From Nymphalis io (taxonomy: Eukaryota; Arthropoda; Insecta; Lepidoptera; Nymphalidae), in assembly GCF_905147045.1 (NCBI RefSeq), contig NC_065905.1, positions 2,294,001-2,358,000 of the forward strand: a stretch of 64,000 nucleotides of DNA, in the 5' to 3' direction. The notes beneath the pieces were generated by a model. It was not told the DNA's origin. It searched no databases and saw nothing but the letters and a program-made list of their open reading frames with translations. Made by a program: the position numbers and the translations under genes. Below are positions 33,217-45,379 of the stretch, one piece after another; position 1 is the first letter of the stretch, and each line of letters opens with the position of its first letter.

Positions 33217-34170
33217 CGGGGTTCTCGTGTGTACGGGGTTCGTTCCACCAAGACCGTTACATTAATAAAACTCGTCATAAAGATTATAAAATTTTAATTA
33301 TAAAATTTACAACATAAAAATCAGGGGGTGGGCCGTTGACAGTATCTGGTCAATTAAGTTAACATTAATACTATAAAATATTACAAGTTAGTTGTAGGTG
33401 AGTTGGCATCAGTTAAAATTAAGTGATAGACTTAAATAAATAAATGAGCAGGATAGTGCAAACCCTGAACGCATTGTCACAATGAGTGAACAAATAAATA
33501 AAAGCAGTGCGAAGCAGTAAATAGCACCAGCAGCAACAGCACGCCACAGGACAAGCAGCCTCTCCTCCATAAAGCAGCAGGGCCTCCAACAGCTCGAAAT
33601 CAGCAACAATTCCTCGGTTGAGTCCACCAAAAATATTATATTACTTTGTAACGCAATATACAAAGTATATATAAAATTAAATAAAAATAAACACTGCATG
33701 TGAACAAAATTACTTATTACCTATCTTCCATAAATACTAAGAAGGTTCTAAGAATGCCCTGACACAGGTACAAAGAAAAATAAGTTAATAAAACCAAGTA
33801 ATAACCTAGACAATTGAAAATACTATAGACGCGGAAAATTATTGCATAATTAGTAATAAAATAATATTAGAAAGCCAGAACTATATTTAAATTAATAAAA
33901 CAAAGCTTTTAAACAATTCGAATCACATTAGGATTCGACCCAGGTCACCTAGTACTTTGATAAAGTCTATATTCAGTTTTTGAACAAAATATTAAGAAAT
34001 TGATAAAAATAAATAATAAACCACGTGATATATTGACTATTGAATGTAATTTATGCATCAACTCACCTCAGGAGTGTTTAAATATGTAGAAATAAGGCAA
34101 TATATGACTTATATTGCACGTGGCACGGTTTTGATACAAAGACTGGAATTAAACGAAGAATCGATTAAAT
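33217..34170. other. Palindrome-centre spacer, no gene
   Basis: AT-rich. A 96-codon minus-strand frame at 33409-33699 has no family resemblance. No TM7 exon for the Gr relic was found. Confidence 0.5.
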
Positions 34171-34179
34171 ACTACTTAA

Positions 34180-34440
34180 ATAACAAATAATATGCCTCGA
34201 CTAAACGAATACAACGTGTTTTACTTACGGTTGGGTAACCCGAACCTCTCAAATAAGTTTTACAATGTAGATGACGTAGGTAAATTTCTAGAACGAAAAC
34301 GTTGAAACCAAAAACGTACAGTGCTTTTGCGACACCAGCGCCGTACACATCATTAATCCTTCGAGCTGTTTCTGCAGCAATGGTGCCACGGTAGAACTCG
34401 TACTCGTAAATATACCGATATTTCATGTTTTTCATTGTGC
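34180..34440 (-). pseudogene. mariner transposase N-terminal relic
   Basis: The minus strand encodes RYIYEYEFYRGTIAAETARR then INDVYGAGVAKA, the first helix-turn-helix of a mariner transposase. A frameshift follows within the segment that normally reads VRFWFQRFRS. The DDD catalytic domain is absent. The relic at 60770-61215 starts in that same segment. Confidence 0.75.
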
Positions 34441-35165
34441 GGTAATAATCGACGCCAAAAAAAAAAATGAGAAAAAAAAATAAATGACTGTTTTCAAAAC
34501 TCAAATGTACCAGCTAAATGAATTTATAAATTTGAATTTGGAGTTCTTAACCAAAGAGGAGATATTTCAGATCAAAGTGGTCAGTACGACGAAACGCTAA
34601 TTTCATATGTAAGGACCTAATATATTGTAATACCGCGTTCACGCCAATAAAGCTCTCAGTTGATATTGCGATGATCAGCCAATTTTCACAACATTGTAAT
34701 GAATTATACACATAAACTATTCTGAAAAATCCCTTCGTTCATTGGTGAAACCTGTTTGAAAATCCGTTCGATAGTTATCGCGCGCGAACAGACAGACAAC
34801 ATGGCGGGGTCTTTATTTTATAATATATAGTGATATTAAGTGATATATGGGGTTGATAGAAAGAAAGAGAATTGCTTTAGGGATTAAGTCCGCCTTTTGT
34901 CCTACTACACAATAAAGTTTTTAAATAAAATAAAGAGGTCTCATTTTTTTTTATAAGACGAAAGATGAATTTAGGGAGAAATCTAACTTACTTTAGGAAA
35001 TACTTAAAAAAAATTGCCCCACTGGTTGTACTAGGATCGGTATACTATATTTTTATACAATTACAATACGAGTGACGCTAATACTATTATAATGTTAGCT
35101 TCACTTGAACTTGAATTACTTTACGGTGTAAAGAAAACAAATTTATTTGATTAAATATCATTTTT
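34441..35165. other. No gene identified
   Basis: AT-rich. It contains an ATCGCGCGCGAACAGACAGAC-type motif near 34780 that resembles the 3' end of a dispersed repeat. The last ~60 bp align to P1 3' flank. Confidence 0.4.
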
Positions 35166-35166
35166 A

Positions 35167-35830
35167 TGCATTATTAACAATCCAACTGGTATAAGAAGGT
35201 ACGTTAACAAAGACACCAGGATAGGATTTAATAGCTTGCATAAAGCCCTAGCACCAAATTTATACTGGAATAAGCTGACCTAGAATCGTCTACAGTAAAT
35301 GAAAATGAATTTATTTCATGAAAGTATTTCGATGAACAATCATTATGTAAGGAAAGGAAACTCTTGAACTACTACGTAACTACGTATTGAACTTAAGAAT
35401 TAGCCTTTCAGCAACCGTTATTTCACTTAATGAGCGTTTATCGTTATAAGAGCCTAGCATCGATAATATTTAAACTATTTTTTTTAAATATTTAGATGAT
35501 TAAGAATAATCATTTAAAGTTACAATTTATTTTACTATACGAAACAATTTACATTATTTAATCGTATGGGAGGCTACAATATTTCTTTTTTAACACATAA
35601 AAAATGTCGAAACACATTTTACTTAGCTACAAAACCCATATATCATATATCCATACATTGTGACTCATATGCTAATAAAATAATAATTCTTATGTGTCCA
35701 AAATGCTTATGGATAGTATCAGCAATCACTCATATTTAACAGATTCGGTCAGACTTATCTAAGCCGAACTGATCAATGACGTCATGTTTTTTTTAAATGC
35801 CTACTTCGATATAGACTATTATTTATATGA
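35167..35830 (-). pseudogene. Trypsin-like protease relic (copy P3)
   Basis: The minus strand at 35167-35225 encodes the gene's last residues, YPGVFVNVPSYTSWIV then NNA and stop, close to P1/P2. Further on, GACCTAGAATCGTCTACAGT matches P1 intron 3 (about 15755), and 35560-35830 matches P1 upstream sequence 18200-18480. Orientation and order equal those of P1, but the catalytic exons between are deleted, compressing about 3.2 kb into 0.66 kb. It lies close to the palindrome axis. Confidence 0.8.
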
Positions 35831-36563
35831 TTAAGCTCTACCGTTTTTTAATTTAAAATTTATGTGACAATAATTAGTTTCGTCATTTTATATAAACCTG
35901 AATGTAATATATATTAAATATTTTTTAATTAGCAACAATAATGAATATTATTAAAACATTTAAAATTTCAAATCTATTTTGATTTAAAGTGCTTTACAAC
36001 CTTTTTACCTTGACAGTTAATCAATGTAAGATATCATGCCATACATGCAATACCTAAACGTGCTAAAACAACAGATAAACAAAACAATGTTAATAAAATA
36101 AGGGACTTTATGATTTAACACCAATTTTTATTACTAGATAGTTGTCAATACCGTTAAATATCATGAAAACTGTTCCATATATTAACAAATAAATAATACT
36201 TGGGATTTTGGCGCATACTTGAACAGTGCTATGCCTGCCAGGCGAAAGATCTTTAGCAACAACCCGATCAAGCCGCGATTCATAGCTGATTAAATTTTGA
36301 AGACTATTTAAAGTAACAAACTAATGTAATGTAGAGAATATTATATTTCACAGTTGTAACTAAATATCAGTTACATACATTATTTTCTAAAGCAAACGTC
36401 CTTAGCGTTCCAAAAAATTATGTTACTCTGTAGGCAAATAGAATTACTGCACTTTATTTTATTACTTATTTATATAAAAGTAAGAAATATAATGAGTACA
36501 TTTAAATTTAGAAACTATTAATCCACGATACGTAGAAAAAAATAAAGACATATATATATTTGA
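35831..36563. other. No gene identified
   Basis: AT-rich central spacer. No reading frame or repeat family was recognised. Confidence 0.5.
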
Positions 36564-36827
36564 CGAGCCGGTTGGCGTGGTTGGTAGAACACTTGCCTTT
36601 CACGCCGAAGGTTGTGGGTTCGATTCCCACCCAGGACAGACATTTGTGTGCATGAACATGAATGTTTGTCCTGAGTCTGGGTGTAATTATCTATATAAGT
36701 ATGTATTTACAAAAAAAAAAGTAGTATATGTAGTATATCAGTTGTCTGGTTTCCATAGCACAAGCTTTGTACAAGCTTAATTTGGGATCAGATGGCCGTG
36801 TGTGAAAAATGTCCCAGGATATTATTA

Positions 36828-36832
<5 letters not shown>
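36564..36832 (+). mobile_element. tRNA-derived SINE (family C)
   Basis: The tRNA-like head GAGCCGGTTGGCGTGGTTGG and B-box GGTTCGATTCCCACC are followed by a fixed body (GTTTGTCCTGAGTCTGGGTG, ATGGCCGTGTGTGAAAAATG) and an ATT repeat tail that continues into (TA)n at 36833-36872. The head and body differ from families A and B. It is the only copy seen in the window. Confidence 0.8.
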
Positions 36833-36872
<40 letters not shown>

Positions 36873-36874
<2 letters not shown>

Positions 36875-37679
36875 AACTAGGTACAGTCCTGACTTCACAC
36901 GCGTGAAATTGGGGCTTTGACTCATATTTTTAAAACGGTGAAATATACGTAAATACCTTTTGTAGTGCTATGATAAATGCAAACACATAGGATAAATATT
37001 TTTAATGTTGTTATCCTTTATTTTTATTAAACAGGTTTTGACCAGTGTGTCATATCAGTCGCTATACTTGTTCAATATGGCACTTTTGTAAATGTCTTCA
37101 GTAGTCTGTAGTATCTGTAGTTTCCAATGTTGGTGGAGAATTGACGAGCGGTGGTGACTACTTACTATCACGTAACTCATTTGCCAGTCCGTCATTTTAA
37201 ATAATAAAATAATCATATATGCTTTAAGATAAGCTTACTATTAATTCTTTAAACATTGTCAACAGTTTTATTACTCAAAATCAATATACGTATATTAAAT
37301 GTGACTTAGCTTTATGTCGCTCCTAAAAAAAAGATTAAGTTTTTAAAATAGTAGATAACTAGGTTTTTAATTGATTACTCGTAAATTGGAATATTACGAT
37401 CGTGTATGTTATAAAGACAGTGATCATACATATTCCGTAGTGCATCTGAAAGACAAAGAATATTTATAATATACATGGTCTATGTAATCTTTCAAACATT
37501 TCCTTTTTTACTTGCGGATATAACATTTATTTATTTATTTAAATAATTAACATGGACAAATATCCAATTAAACTCAAATATTTAAAAATATTATTATTAA
37601 TTTTTCTAAGTTTGTATTTGTTTTTAATTTATTTAAATCATTTGATGAATTTTGTTTCTTTAAATACATGGTATTGTAT
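36873..37679. other. No gene; small D1 fragment
   Basis: AT-rich sequence. A short D1 3' fragment (GAGCGGTGGTGACTACTTAC) lies at about 37135-37195. Nothing else recognised. Confidence 0.5.
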
Positions 37680-37870
37680 GTTTCGTTGGTTTAGTGTCTA
37701 GGATATAAATGAGTCCTGGCCTCTAACCCTGGTTCACTAATAAGTAATTGGATTTTTCTGTTACGAACTCTCAGTAGCATCTCAAAGCTTCGAAATTATT
37801 CGAAAAGTCATGTAAAGCCGAGTTTAATCTTTTTGTGTCGGACAGTTGTCTCATCGAATTATGATATCTA
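37680..37870 (+). mobile_element. Degenerate family B SINE
   Basis: TTTCGTTGGTTTAGTGTCTAG, GGATTTTTCTGTTACGAACTC and CTCATCGAATTATGA are recognisable but heavily mutated against the 62395 copy. An old insertion. Confidence 0.6.
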
Positions 37871-38225
37871 GGACATCTTTATATGTCCAGTGTGTTTGCG
37901 CACAATTTTGAGAACTATAATATATTTTTCGTTATAAACTTACTGTTACACATTCTGTATTGTTTGTCCAAATTATCCTTTATCTTATCCGCTTCAGCGC
38001 TGGCTAACTCCCCAAATAAAGCCGGAATTCAAAATAGAATAAAATTGAGTAATAGTTCAAATGTATGAAAATAATGTAATATGTAAATGTATAAATGTGT
38101 TTTAAATAAACTTAAATAATAATAGATCCTAACAATGTCAACCTTTAATACAAAATCAATATTTGAAATAAAACTCCAATAGTCGAAGGATTCGGGGTTT
38201 CTGTATCAGCGATCGATGATACCCA

Positions 38226-38709
38226 ATACTACGTCACCTGATCACCTGGCTTCTGTAATACTTACCTCCAATTTTGTTGCACTCCGACTAATGAGGTCAG
38301 TAAAAATAAGTAAAACTAGAAAACAAATCGGCAGGTGGAACACAATCTGAAAAATGTAAATTAAAATTAATTAAATAATTACCAAAACTTAAACCAAATG
38401 CAAAATGAATTCAAAAACACAACATTTTTTTATTTATGCGTGTAAAATTAGAAGTTTTTTAACGCTACAGTTTGACAGTTTATTTATACATATATAAAAC
38501 GATACAATAAGAGCATCTAAATGTCTCACTGCTAGGCTTACTCCACCACGATGATCCAATGCGGATTGTTACATGTGGCAGATTTTCATCCGCCGCATGA
38601 AGGTTTGAAACATGAACATGAAAATACAGTGCATGCTCGAGTTTAACTCGGAATCTTGGGCTATGAAACCTAGTAATCAATAAATACACTTGACCGTGAA
38701 ATATGACCA
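38226..38709. repeat. Inner mirrored block around Gr exon 2, right side
   Basis: Reverse complement of 32774-33216. Summed coordinates are about 71.45 kb, the same as for the protease pair. Confidence 0.85.
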
Positions 38710-39457
38710 AGAACTTAACTAACGTAAAAAAGTAATATTCGACTGGCTGCTGCCACCTCCTTACCAATAACTTCGATGCGTGACCGATATTCTTATTATT
38801 TTCTAATATATTTTTATAAATAATCAAATAATCATTTATCATCTTGATGAGCACCGCAAATTGTTCTTCATTGTCACTACGTGATACACTTGAAAAACTA
38901 TCCATTTTTATTCTCAGTGATCTCACCCGAATCCATAATATTTCAAACATTAGGATCCTGGTCATATGACTTAAATGTACCGACAGTAAGATAAAGAAAT
39001 GGACCTCGATCAGTCCTATGTTCTGATCGGAATTTATAATCATTATCGTTGTTATCCATAAAATTCTATATAAAACAATTAAAATGAATGTAACGAAAGA
39101 AAAAAGCACTTTAAAGTATTGCTCTTTAACAAATATCAAATGGTCAACCTCGTTTAATCCTTCCAAGTAATTCAAGAAATATTCACCGTCGGTTAGAATT
39201 GATACTAATATCGACAAATTATAAGTTACAATTTTTGTTATAAATGGGATGTATATGTCTTGTTTCTTTAAATATAAAAATCGATATTTACAGAAATATG
39301 TTGTGATTATTGTAAAACAATAAATCTTAGCGATAACAGTAAAAGTAACGCTCTTGAGGAGTTTCGAATATAGTCCAATAAACAAACGAGTGTACATGAT
39401 TATCTTTATCATAATATGATGTTTCTCAGGTAACGTATTAGATACTTGAATATTCAT
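38266..39457 (-). CDS. Gustatory receptor, two exons (last exon not found)
   Basis: Exon 1 runs from ATG at 39457 to about 38690 (256 codons) with five hydrophobic helices and an intracellular segment (LMFEILWIRVRSLRIKMDSF, INDYLIIYKNILENNKNIG) typical of insect Grs, which lack close sequence conservation. A CAA/GTGTAT donor keeps phase 0 into exon 2 (38266-38346, 81 nt), which has a TTTTTCAG acceptor, encodes a hydrophobic helix ending LISRSATKLE, and has a GTAAGT donor. The final TM7 exon expected in Grs was not found in 37000-38260, so the gene may be incomplete. The donor of exon 1 is not a strong consensus. Likely a membrane taste-receptor subunit; ligand unknown. Confidence 0.75.
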
Positions 39458-40452
39458 TATGGCTGAACACTTCGCTCCTGTACTGATGTTACAACGCTAC
39501 GAATCTATTACAAACTAGTCATTATATATGTATAGATAATAATAATAAAAATTGAAGTGCTTTTATTAATATGGTCGATAAAATTTATTGTTCAGTCCAA
39601 TATTATATATCAGTCAATACAATCAGTCAGTACAATCAGCCTTAAAGGCACACAGAATAGAAATTTTATAAAAACAGTTTTTATTTAGTAGTAATTGTTT
39701 CATGTTCCGTTTATTTCAATTGTGTTATTTGGATTTTTAAGAGTAATGGAGTGAGTAATTTACATCAATTAATGTGATTTTGTGTTCTATTTAAATAAAA
39801 ATAAATTCGAGGTTTTTATAAAATCAGTTTCACTTCTGGATTCCGAATATTAAAATACCAATACTCAATCTGTCGATAGTGTTAAATAATATTTTTCATT
39901 TATTATTTAGGGCTGATCTTTGTCTTCCTCAAAAAGTGATTTGCCAAGGAGGTCAAATGTATTTTTATGAAGAACTTATATGCTGGATTTAATTTTATAA
40001 CACAATTCTGTTGTCGAGTTAATTTATTTAGTATATTTATTGTCTATGAAGAATAAAACACAATTAAAAAAATCAACATGAGGTTTTTTTTAAACTGTTC
40101 TTTAATTTTCATCAAATTGTCAATAACATTATCTGATCATTTCTATGATGTTATTTCCATTAATTACTTATTATAATTTACTTTCAATAAAATCTACAAG
40201 TACTATCAGTTTAATTTTTACTGGCAGGCTAGTGTGTTAACTTAATGGGTTTTTTATCATATGAATCACATTTCTAGTCATCGCTTGTAATTATATTATA
40301 TATATAAATAGATAAAAATCGACACCATTAAATAGTGTGTGTATGCCGTACTATTGGACGAAAACCTATCATTACCCCCATAGCACGATGGCAAAAATGG
40401 GGTGATGATTTCAGTCCGTATGTACGAGTATGTATGTATATTCATCTGTTGA
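39458..40452. other. Gr upstream region, no gene
   Basis: AT-rich. No second reading frame or recognised repeat. Presumably holds the Gr promoter, but no TATA element is convincingly placed. Confidence 0.4.
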
Positions 40453-42255
40453 CTGCCACGTTGGTCTAGTTGCTAGATATAAGGCCGCAGACCCGGAGGT
40501 CCTGGGTTCAAATCCCAGGTCGTAGCAATAAAAAGTTAATGAGTTTTTTTAACAAAAATTCTGAATAGCAACCCGGAGTCTGGAAGTTGGAAGTGTGTAC
40601 GGAATGTACTTTTTTTTTTTTATATTCGCCGGGAGGGCAAATGACTCTACTCCACCTGTTGGTAAGTGGTAGTAGAGTCCAAACGCGACGACGGCCAGTG
40701 CAGACGGGAAAAACGTTCTGCACTAGCCGCCTTCGCCTTGCCGGCCCGCAAGATGCCTCTTCACGCCTCGTTTGAAGGAACTCGGGTTGTAAGAGGAGGG
40801 GAACACGTGAGCTGGTAAGGAATTCCATTTTTTGGAAGTGCGACAAAGAAAGGAGTTGCCAAATTTCTTTGTTCGCAATGGAATTGATGTCACAGTTAGG
40901 CGGTGACATCGAGAACCAGCTCGCGTGGACTTAAGAAGGAAGGGGGAAGCAGGAATTAGAGAGAATAATTCCTCAGAGCACTCGCCGTGATACAGTCGAT
41001 AGAAAGTGCTCAATGCTGCTATCTCACGACGCAATTGTAAAGGTTCAAGGGTGTTTGTGACCTTAACGTCGCCAATAATGCGTACGGCACGTCGCTGCAA
41101 CCGGTCCAAGGCCTCAAGTAGGTACTTAGCGGAGCCATCCCAAAGGTGCGAGCAATATTCCACGCAAGACCGTACCTGTGTTTTGTACAGCAGGCACAGT
41201 TGTTGTGGCGTGAAAAAGCGCCGCACCTTGTTCAGAACTCCGAGTTTCCGTGAAGCTGTTTTTATAACAGCCTCGATGTAATCCCTTGGACTAAAATCGC
41301 AGCGAACGTCAATCCTCAACATGGCGATTTTGCTTTGCATCACCAGCGGAGTACCACAGAGGGAGGGAAGAGGGGAAAATGTTGACTTTTTCGCCGTGAG
41401 AGCGCATACCTGTGTTTTCTTGGCATTAAACTCAACAAGATTATCAGAGCCCCATTTGGCGATGAGCTCTAACGTCCTATCGAGTTCAATGACAAGATTC
41501 TTCCGCCTCTCTTCAATTTCCGCTCGCCCAGCCACTGCGCGTCCGTGGTATCCACCATGCACTGTACTATCGTCTGCATAGCAATGTATGTTCCCAAGAG
41601 AGAGCATATCATTGATATGCAAAAGAAAGAGTGTGGGAGATAGCACAGATCCCTGGGGGACCCCAGCATTCACTACATAGAATTGTGAAGCGCAACCATC
41701 AACTAAAACACGAAGGCTACGCTTGTGTAGGAAGCTGGCAATCCAGGTGCATAGCTGAGCAGGCAGACCATATGCCGGCAGCTTGGAGAAAAGACTTCTG
41801 TGCCAGACCCTGTCGAAAGCCTTGGAGATATCGAGGCTGACAACCAACGATTCTCCATGCTTGTCGATAGCTTCACCCCAGAGGTGCGTTACGTACGCTA
41901 GAAGATCACCTGTGGACCGTTTTGGTCGAAACCCGTATTGACGATCATTAATTAAAGAGTGATCTTCTAGGTAATGGATCAGTTGGTTGTTTAAAATCCG
42001 TTCCATCACCTTACAAAGTACTGAGGTGATAGCTATTGGCCGATAATTTGCCGGGTCAGACCGATCCCCTTTCTTAAAGCGATAGTCCTGCGCCTGAACT
42101 CTTTCCGGTCGTGTCAGATTGCCGTCCCATCGGATTACGAGAGTTAGGTAATAGAGAGTGCACACATTTGTGCACTATAATATATCCTACGCAGTCGGCT
42201 AATCTCTCTTGATATCGGCCGCCGTGGTCGAAATCGGTCCGTAGGACGATTATTA
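40453..42255 (+). mobile_element. Family B SINE split by a LINE
   Basis: The head and first half (TTGGTCTAGTTGCTAGATAT, GGGTTCAAATCCCAGG) occupy 40453-40606. The second half (AGTCCTGCGCCTGAACTC, GCAGTCGGCTAATCTCTCTT) resumes at about 42086. About 20-30 bp expected between the halves is missing and no target duplication is visible, so the LINE entry probably came with a small deletion. Confidence 0.75.
40607..42085 (-). mobile_element. CR1/Jockey-like LINE, RT half, 5'-truncated
   Basis: The minus-strand ORF (40723-42165, but only about 42085 onward to 40723 is LINE) encodes FKKGDRSDPANYRPIAITSV, VSLDISKAFDRVWH, AGVPQGSVLSPTLFLLHIND and HCYADDSTVHG, the RT core. It continues to a RTSKKWNSLPAHVFPSSYNP C-terminus typical of CR1-group elements. 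The frame is open throughout. The upstream part of the open frame is read-through of the SINE. A T-run at 40610 is the complement of its A tail. A second 3' copy is at 44940-45335. Confidence 0.92.
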
Positions 42256-42364
42256 TAATCATCAATACCCGCATAACTTCTAAACTGCATATCAAGTTTC
42301 GCGGAATATTAGGAAATCGAAAGCACGTCTTAGATTTTATATAGCTATAAATATATACAATAGG

Positions 42365-42600
42365 AGCCACTAATCAGATGTTCTGCCGCCAAATAGCAAT
42401 ACTTGGTTTGTCGTGTTCCAGTTCGAAGGGTGAGTGAGCTAGTGTAACTACAGACACAAGGGACATAACATCTTAGTTCCCAAGGATGAAGCACGTTGGC
42501 AATGTAAGGAATGGTTAATATTTCTAATGGGGCCAATTTCTATGAACGGTGGTGACCACTTACCAATAGGTGGCCCATTTGCTCGTCCATCTACAAATAT
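42365..42600 (+). repeat. D1 dispersed repeat copy
   Basis: Contains TGTTCCAGTTCGAAGGGTGAG, ACATCTTAGTTCCCAAGGAT and GGTGGTGACCACTTACCAAT. Nearly the whole D1 unit is present. Confidence 0.75.
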
Positions 42601-43184
42601 ATATTTAAGTAATTTATTAAAGTAAGGAATTGTATAATAATATAATAATGATTTGTAATAAATGAGACAGTCAAGGTTAGAAAATGACGTTTTTGTTATA
42701 AATACTTTGTTTTATTTTTGTTAGAGGTGTCAGCAATTATAGTTAAAAAAATATAAATATACAAATATAGTTTAGAATATAAATGTAATATAATATTTTT
42801 AATATGTTATATAATTATAACTCAAATAAATTATAGTATAAAAAAGTACTTGTACTCATTATATCTTGTATCAATTTACTAAAATTTGTTATTATTTTTT
42901 ATTATTGTTGTTATGACGCACGCACGTTCGCAAGTAAGAGCTAATTTGAGTGTTAAAGCAATAGAAAGAGAATTATATTATACTGAGTATTAGAAAACAG
43001 TAAATATTAGAAATTTTGCATGGATAGAGTTTGTCTCTTGGACTACAGCAAATTTGTTTTAGTTACAGCATGTACAACAATAGTTGAGTCTTTTATTTTG
43101 TAGTTAGTATTGCAATGTTATTTGCATTTAGGGAGTAATTACGAACGTTTACCGTTTACATACGTTTCAGTTTTAAAAGAATAC
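42601..43184. other. No gene identified
   Basis: AT-rich sequence. Part (42640-42800) resembles 61945-62100, which follows the D1 copy there, so the D1 flank may be part of a longer repeat. Confidence 0.45.
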
Positions 43185-43258
43185 AACTTCTTATGAAGGT
43201 ATCGTTTGCAGTCATAATAAATAAAGCACAGAGACAGACATTAAAATATGTCTTTGTC
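43185..43258 (+). pseudogene. Helitron helicase motif fragment, mirror of 29640-29715
   Basis: The plus strand encodes SFAVIINKAQRQTLKYV, the INKAQGQT-type motif of Helitron helicases. Homology to the left block then stops: the following GIDLRE-QLYVALSR part and the protease-like fragment are missing here, with the mirrored block continuing at 43258. Confidence 0.65.
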
Positions 43259-44419
43259 TCATTAAAAAAAAGTTTAAAAAACTGTTTCGATAGTTTAAAT
43301 TGTTTAACTATCAAATAAACCTATAAGCTTACGTCCTTGTTGCTGTCATAGACTAGACGATTGTTTTTTTTTACACATAATCAAAAGCGCATGTCGTGTC
43401 TACATAAAGAGAAATGTAATAATTTGAATCTTTTGGTTGTCATTTTGTTTTGTAGACATATGAACATAAAAGAAAATAAAAAATTGTTTTGAAAATTCCG
43501 ATTTCTCCTATATACTATCTAGCTGGCATGTTAGAGAAGTTCAGGTAACAGCTTAGCTCAGTCGTAAATCATTATTACTATTCGTTGTTAAAAACGTGTA
43601 GGTCAACGAGTACTTGGCAGTGATGCAATTTATCTGTTTTAATAGAAGCGGTTAGTTGCTAATAATGCAAAGGTCGTTCTAAACCGATTGGAAGGCAAGA
43701 AAGATACGCAGTTGCATCCAGAGAGTATGTAGTTGTTGCGACGGTTCTGTGTAACTGTCAAATATATATTATTCGCTATTTTATACTCAAATTTGAGTAA
43801 ATTAATGTTTTCCTTAAATGCACACATTTTGTCGTGTGTCGTGCACACACTTGTGCACTGTAATATGTCTTGCTCAGTTGGAGTTTGGCCGTCGTGGCTG
43901 AAACAGGTCACAAGCACATCATCATCATTATAAAAGCGAAAGTGAGTTTGTTTGCTATGCTTTCTTGTCTTAATTATTCAAACGATTATCATAAATTTTG
44001 CCATGCGGGTAAAGTCGCGGACATAAAGTGTTAATGCACTAAAAAGGGATTTTTTTCCTTACGTTGTACATATATTATATTGAGAGCATAAATTATCTAC
44101 GTAATATAGTCGTATTATCTTATATCTGGCTTATTATAATTCATAAAATATAATCCTCTTTATTATGACATTGCATCATATGGCTGTATTCAATTATCAA
44201 AAATTAATCAACTAATTGAATTAATAATATTTTAAGTTTGATTTTAATCAAACATTATATACATATATCATATAATTAATCTTTTCGCTGTTCAGAAAAT
44301 GTTATTATTAAATATATAATATACACATGTAATATCAGAATATCGTAGTATTACGTTCAATACAAGATTATATCGAGTAAAATGTTTTATTTATGAAAAC
44401 GCAATATAATTTGTGGGGT
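43258..44419. repeat. Inner mirrored block, right side
   Basis: Reverse complement of 28297-29245, with additional sequence at 44030-44340 shared with 32390-32680. Includes a family B SINE piece at 43830-43915. No gene. Confidence 0.85.
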
Positions 44420-44439
44420 TTTTTAATAATCTCTACTAT

Positions 44440-44720
44440 GTAATCTCGCCCTTCCGCACTCCTCGCTAGTGCATACGGCAGCGCGAGATCATACTGGCTG
44501 CCGTCCTCTTCAGGGCCGTCTGAAATAGGACACGCGAGGCCCCTACCTCACGCATCCACGGCCTTAGGGTTACGCCTTATCTTTAAAGCCCCGGGTGTCT
44601 GGGCTGTGGAAGGGTCCCCTTAGGTAGGGGAGGGACGTAATAGGGATCGCAGACCACAGCCAGGTCAATCTCCCACTGCAGTAGTAGATTCTGAGCCCCG
44701 GCGCAGAGTTCTGCTTTAGC
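44440..44720 (-). mobile_element. R1-like LINE 3'-end fragment
   Basis: GC-rich block with ACGCATCCACGGCC, GCCTTATCTTTAAAGCCC and GGCTGCCGTCCTC, the complement of the insert at 24791-25225. No target duplication is visible and one end continues further (44640-44720) than the other copy. Confidence 0.65.
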
Positions 44721-44939
44721 TCGTCTTTATTTCATATACTTTTTCTGACTGATTCATCAACGCAGAGTCTAAGCAACAGAGGTTAGAAATATCTATCAAT
44801 CATATCATCTCGTAGGAAGGTACAAGTAATACTTTTTTTTTTAAACGAACTTGTTATTTATAGTTGTTGTTGTTAACTATGTTATTGATTTTTGTATAAA
44901 GAAAACAAACACCATAGAGCCTTTAAAATTGCGTCATGA

Positions 44940-45335
44940 GATTTCTATAGATTGTATCACGGCGAGTGCTCTGAGGAATTATTCTCTCTAATTCTTGCTT
45001 CCCCCTTCCTTTATAAGTCTACGCGTGCTGGCTCTCGATTTCACCACCTAACTGTGACATCAATTCCATCGCGCACAAAGAAATTTGATAACTCCTTTCT
45101 TTGTCGCACTTCCAAAAAATGGAATTCTTTACCAGCTGACGTGTTCCCCTCCTCTTACAACCCGGGTTCCTACAAACCCATCAAAGGCATCTTGAGAGCC
45201 GGCAAGGCGGGGGCGGCTAGTGCAGAACATTCTTCCCGACTGTACTGGCCGTCGTCGTGTTTGGACTCTACTACCACTTACCATCAGGTGGAGTAAAGTC
45301 ATTTGCCTTCCCAGCAAATATAAAAAAAACCGTAT
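44940..45335 (+). mobile_element. CR1/Jockey-like LINE 3'-end fragment
   Basis: The open frame encodes YHGECSEELFSLILASPFL, RTSKKWNSLPADVFPSSYNP and a shifted tail, matching the C-terminus of the LINE at 40607-42085. It ends in an A-rich run near 45325. Confidence 0.85.
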
Positions 45336-45379
45336 TCCATTATTGCCATGTGCACCACTTGATAGTCTCGAAGCTTTAC

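Noticed and set aside
36566..36625. tRNA gene
   Set aside because: It has A- and B-box-like segments, but lacks an acceptor stem and continues into a repeated SINE body. The same applies to the heads at 4455, 12098, 40453 and 62395.
37883..38068. Missing TM7 exon of the Gr gene
   Set aside because: Hydrophobic, but on the wrong strand and without a Gr TYQLxLR-type motif or matching splice site.
40723..42165. Start of the LINE ORF at 42165
   Set aside because: The first ~25 codons are read-through of the flanking SINE. Homology to RT begins near 42085.
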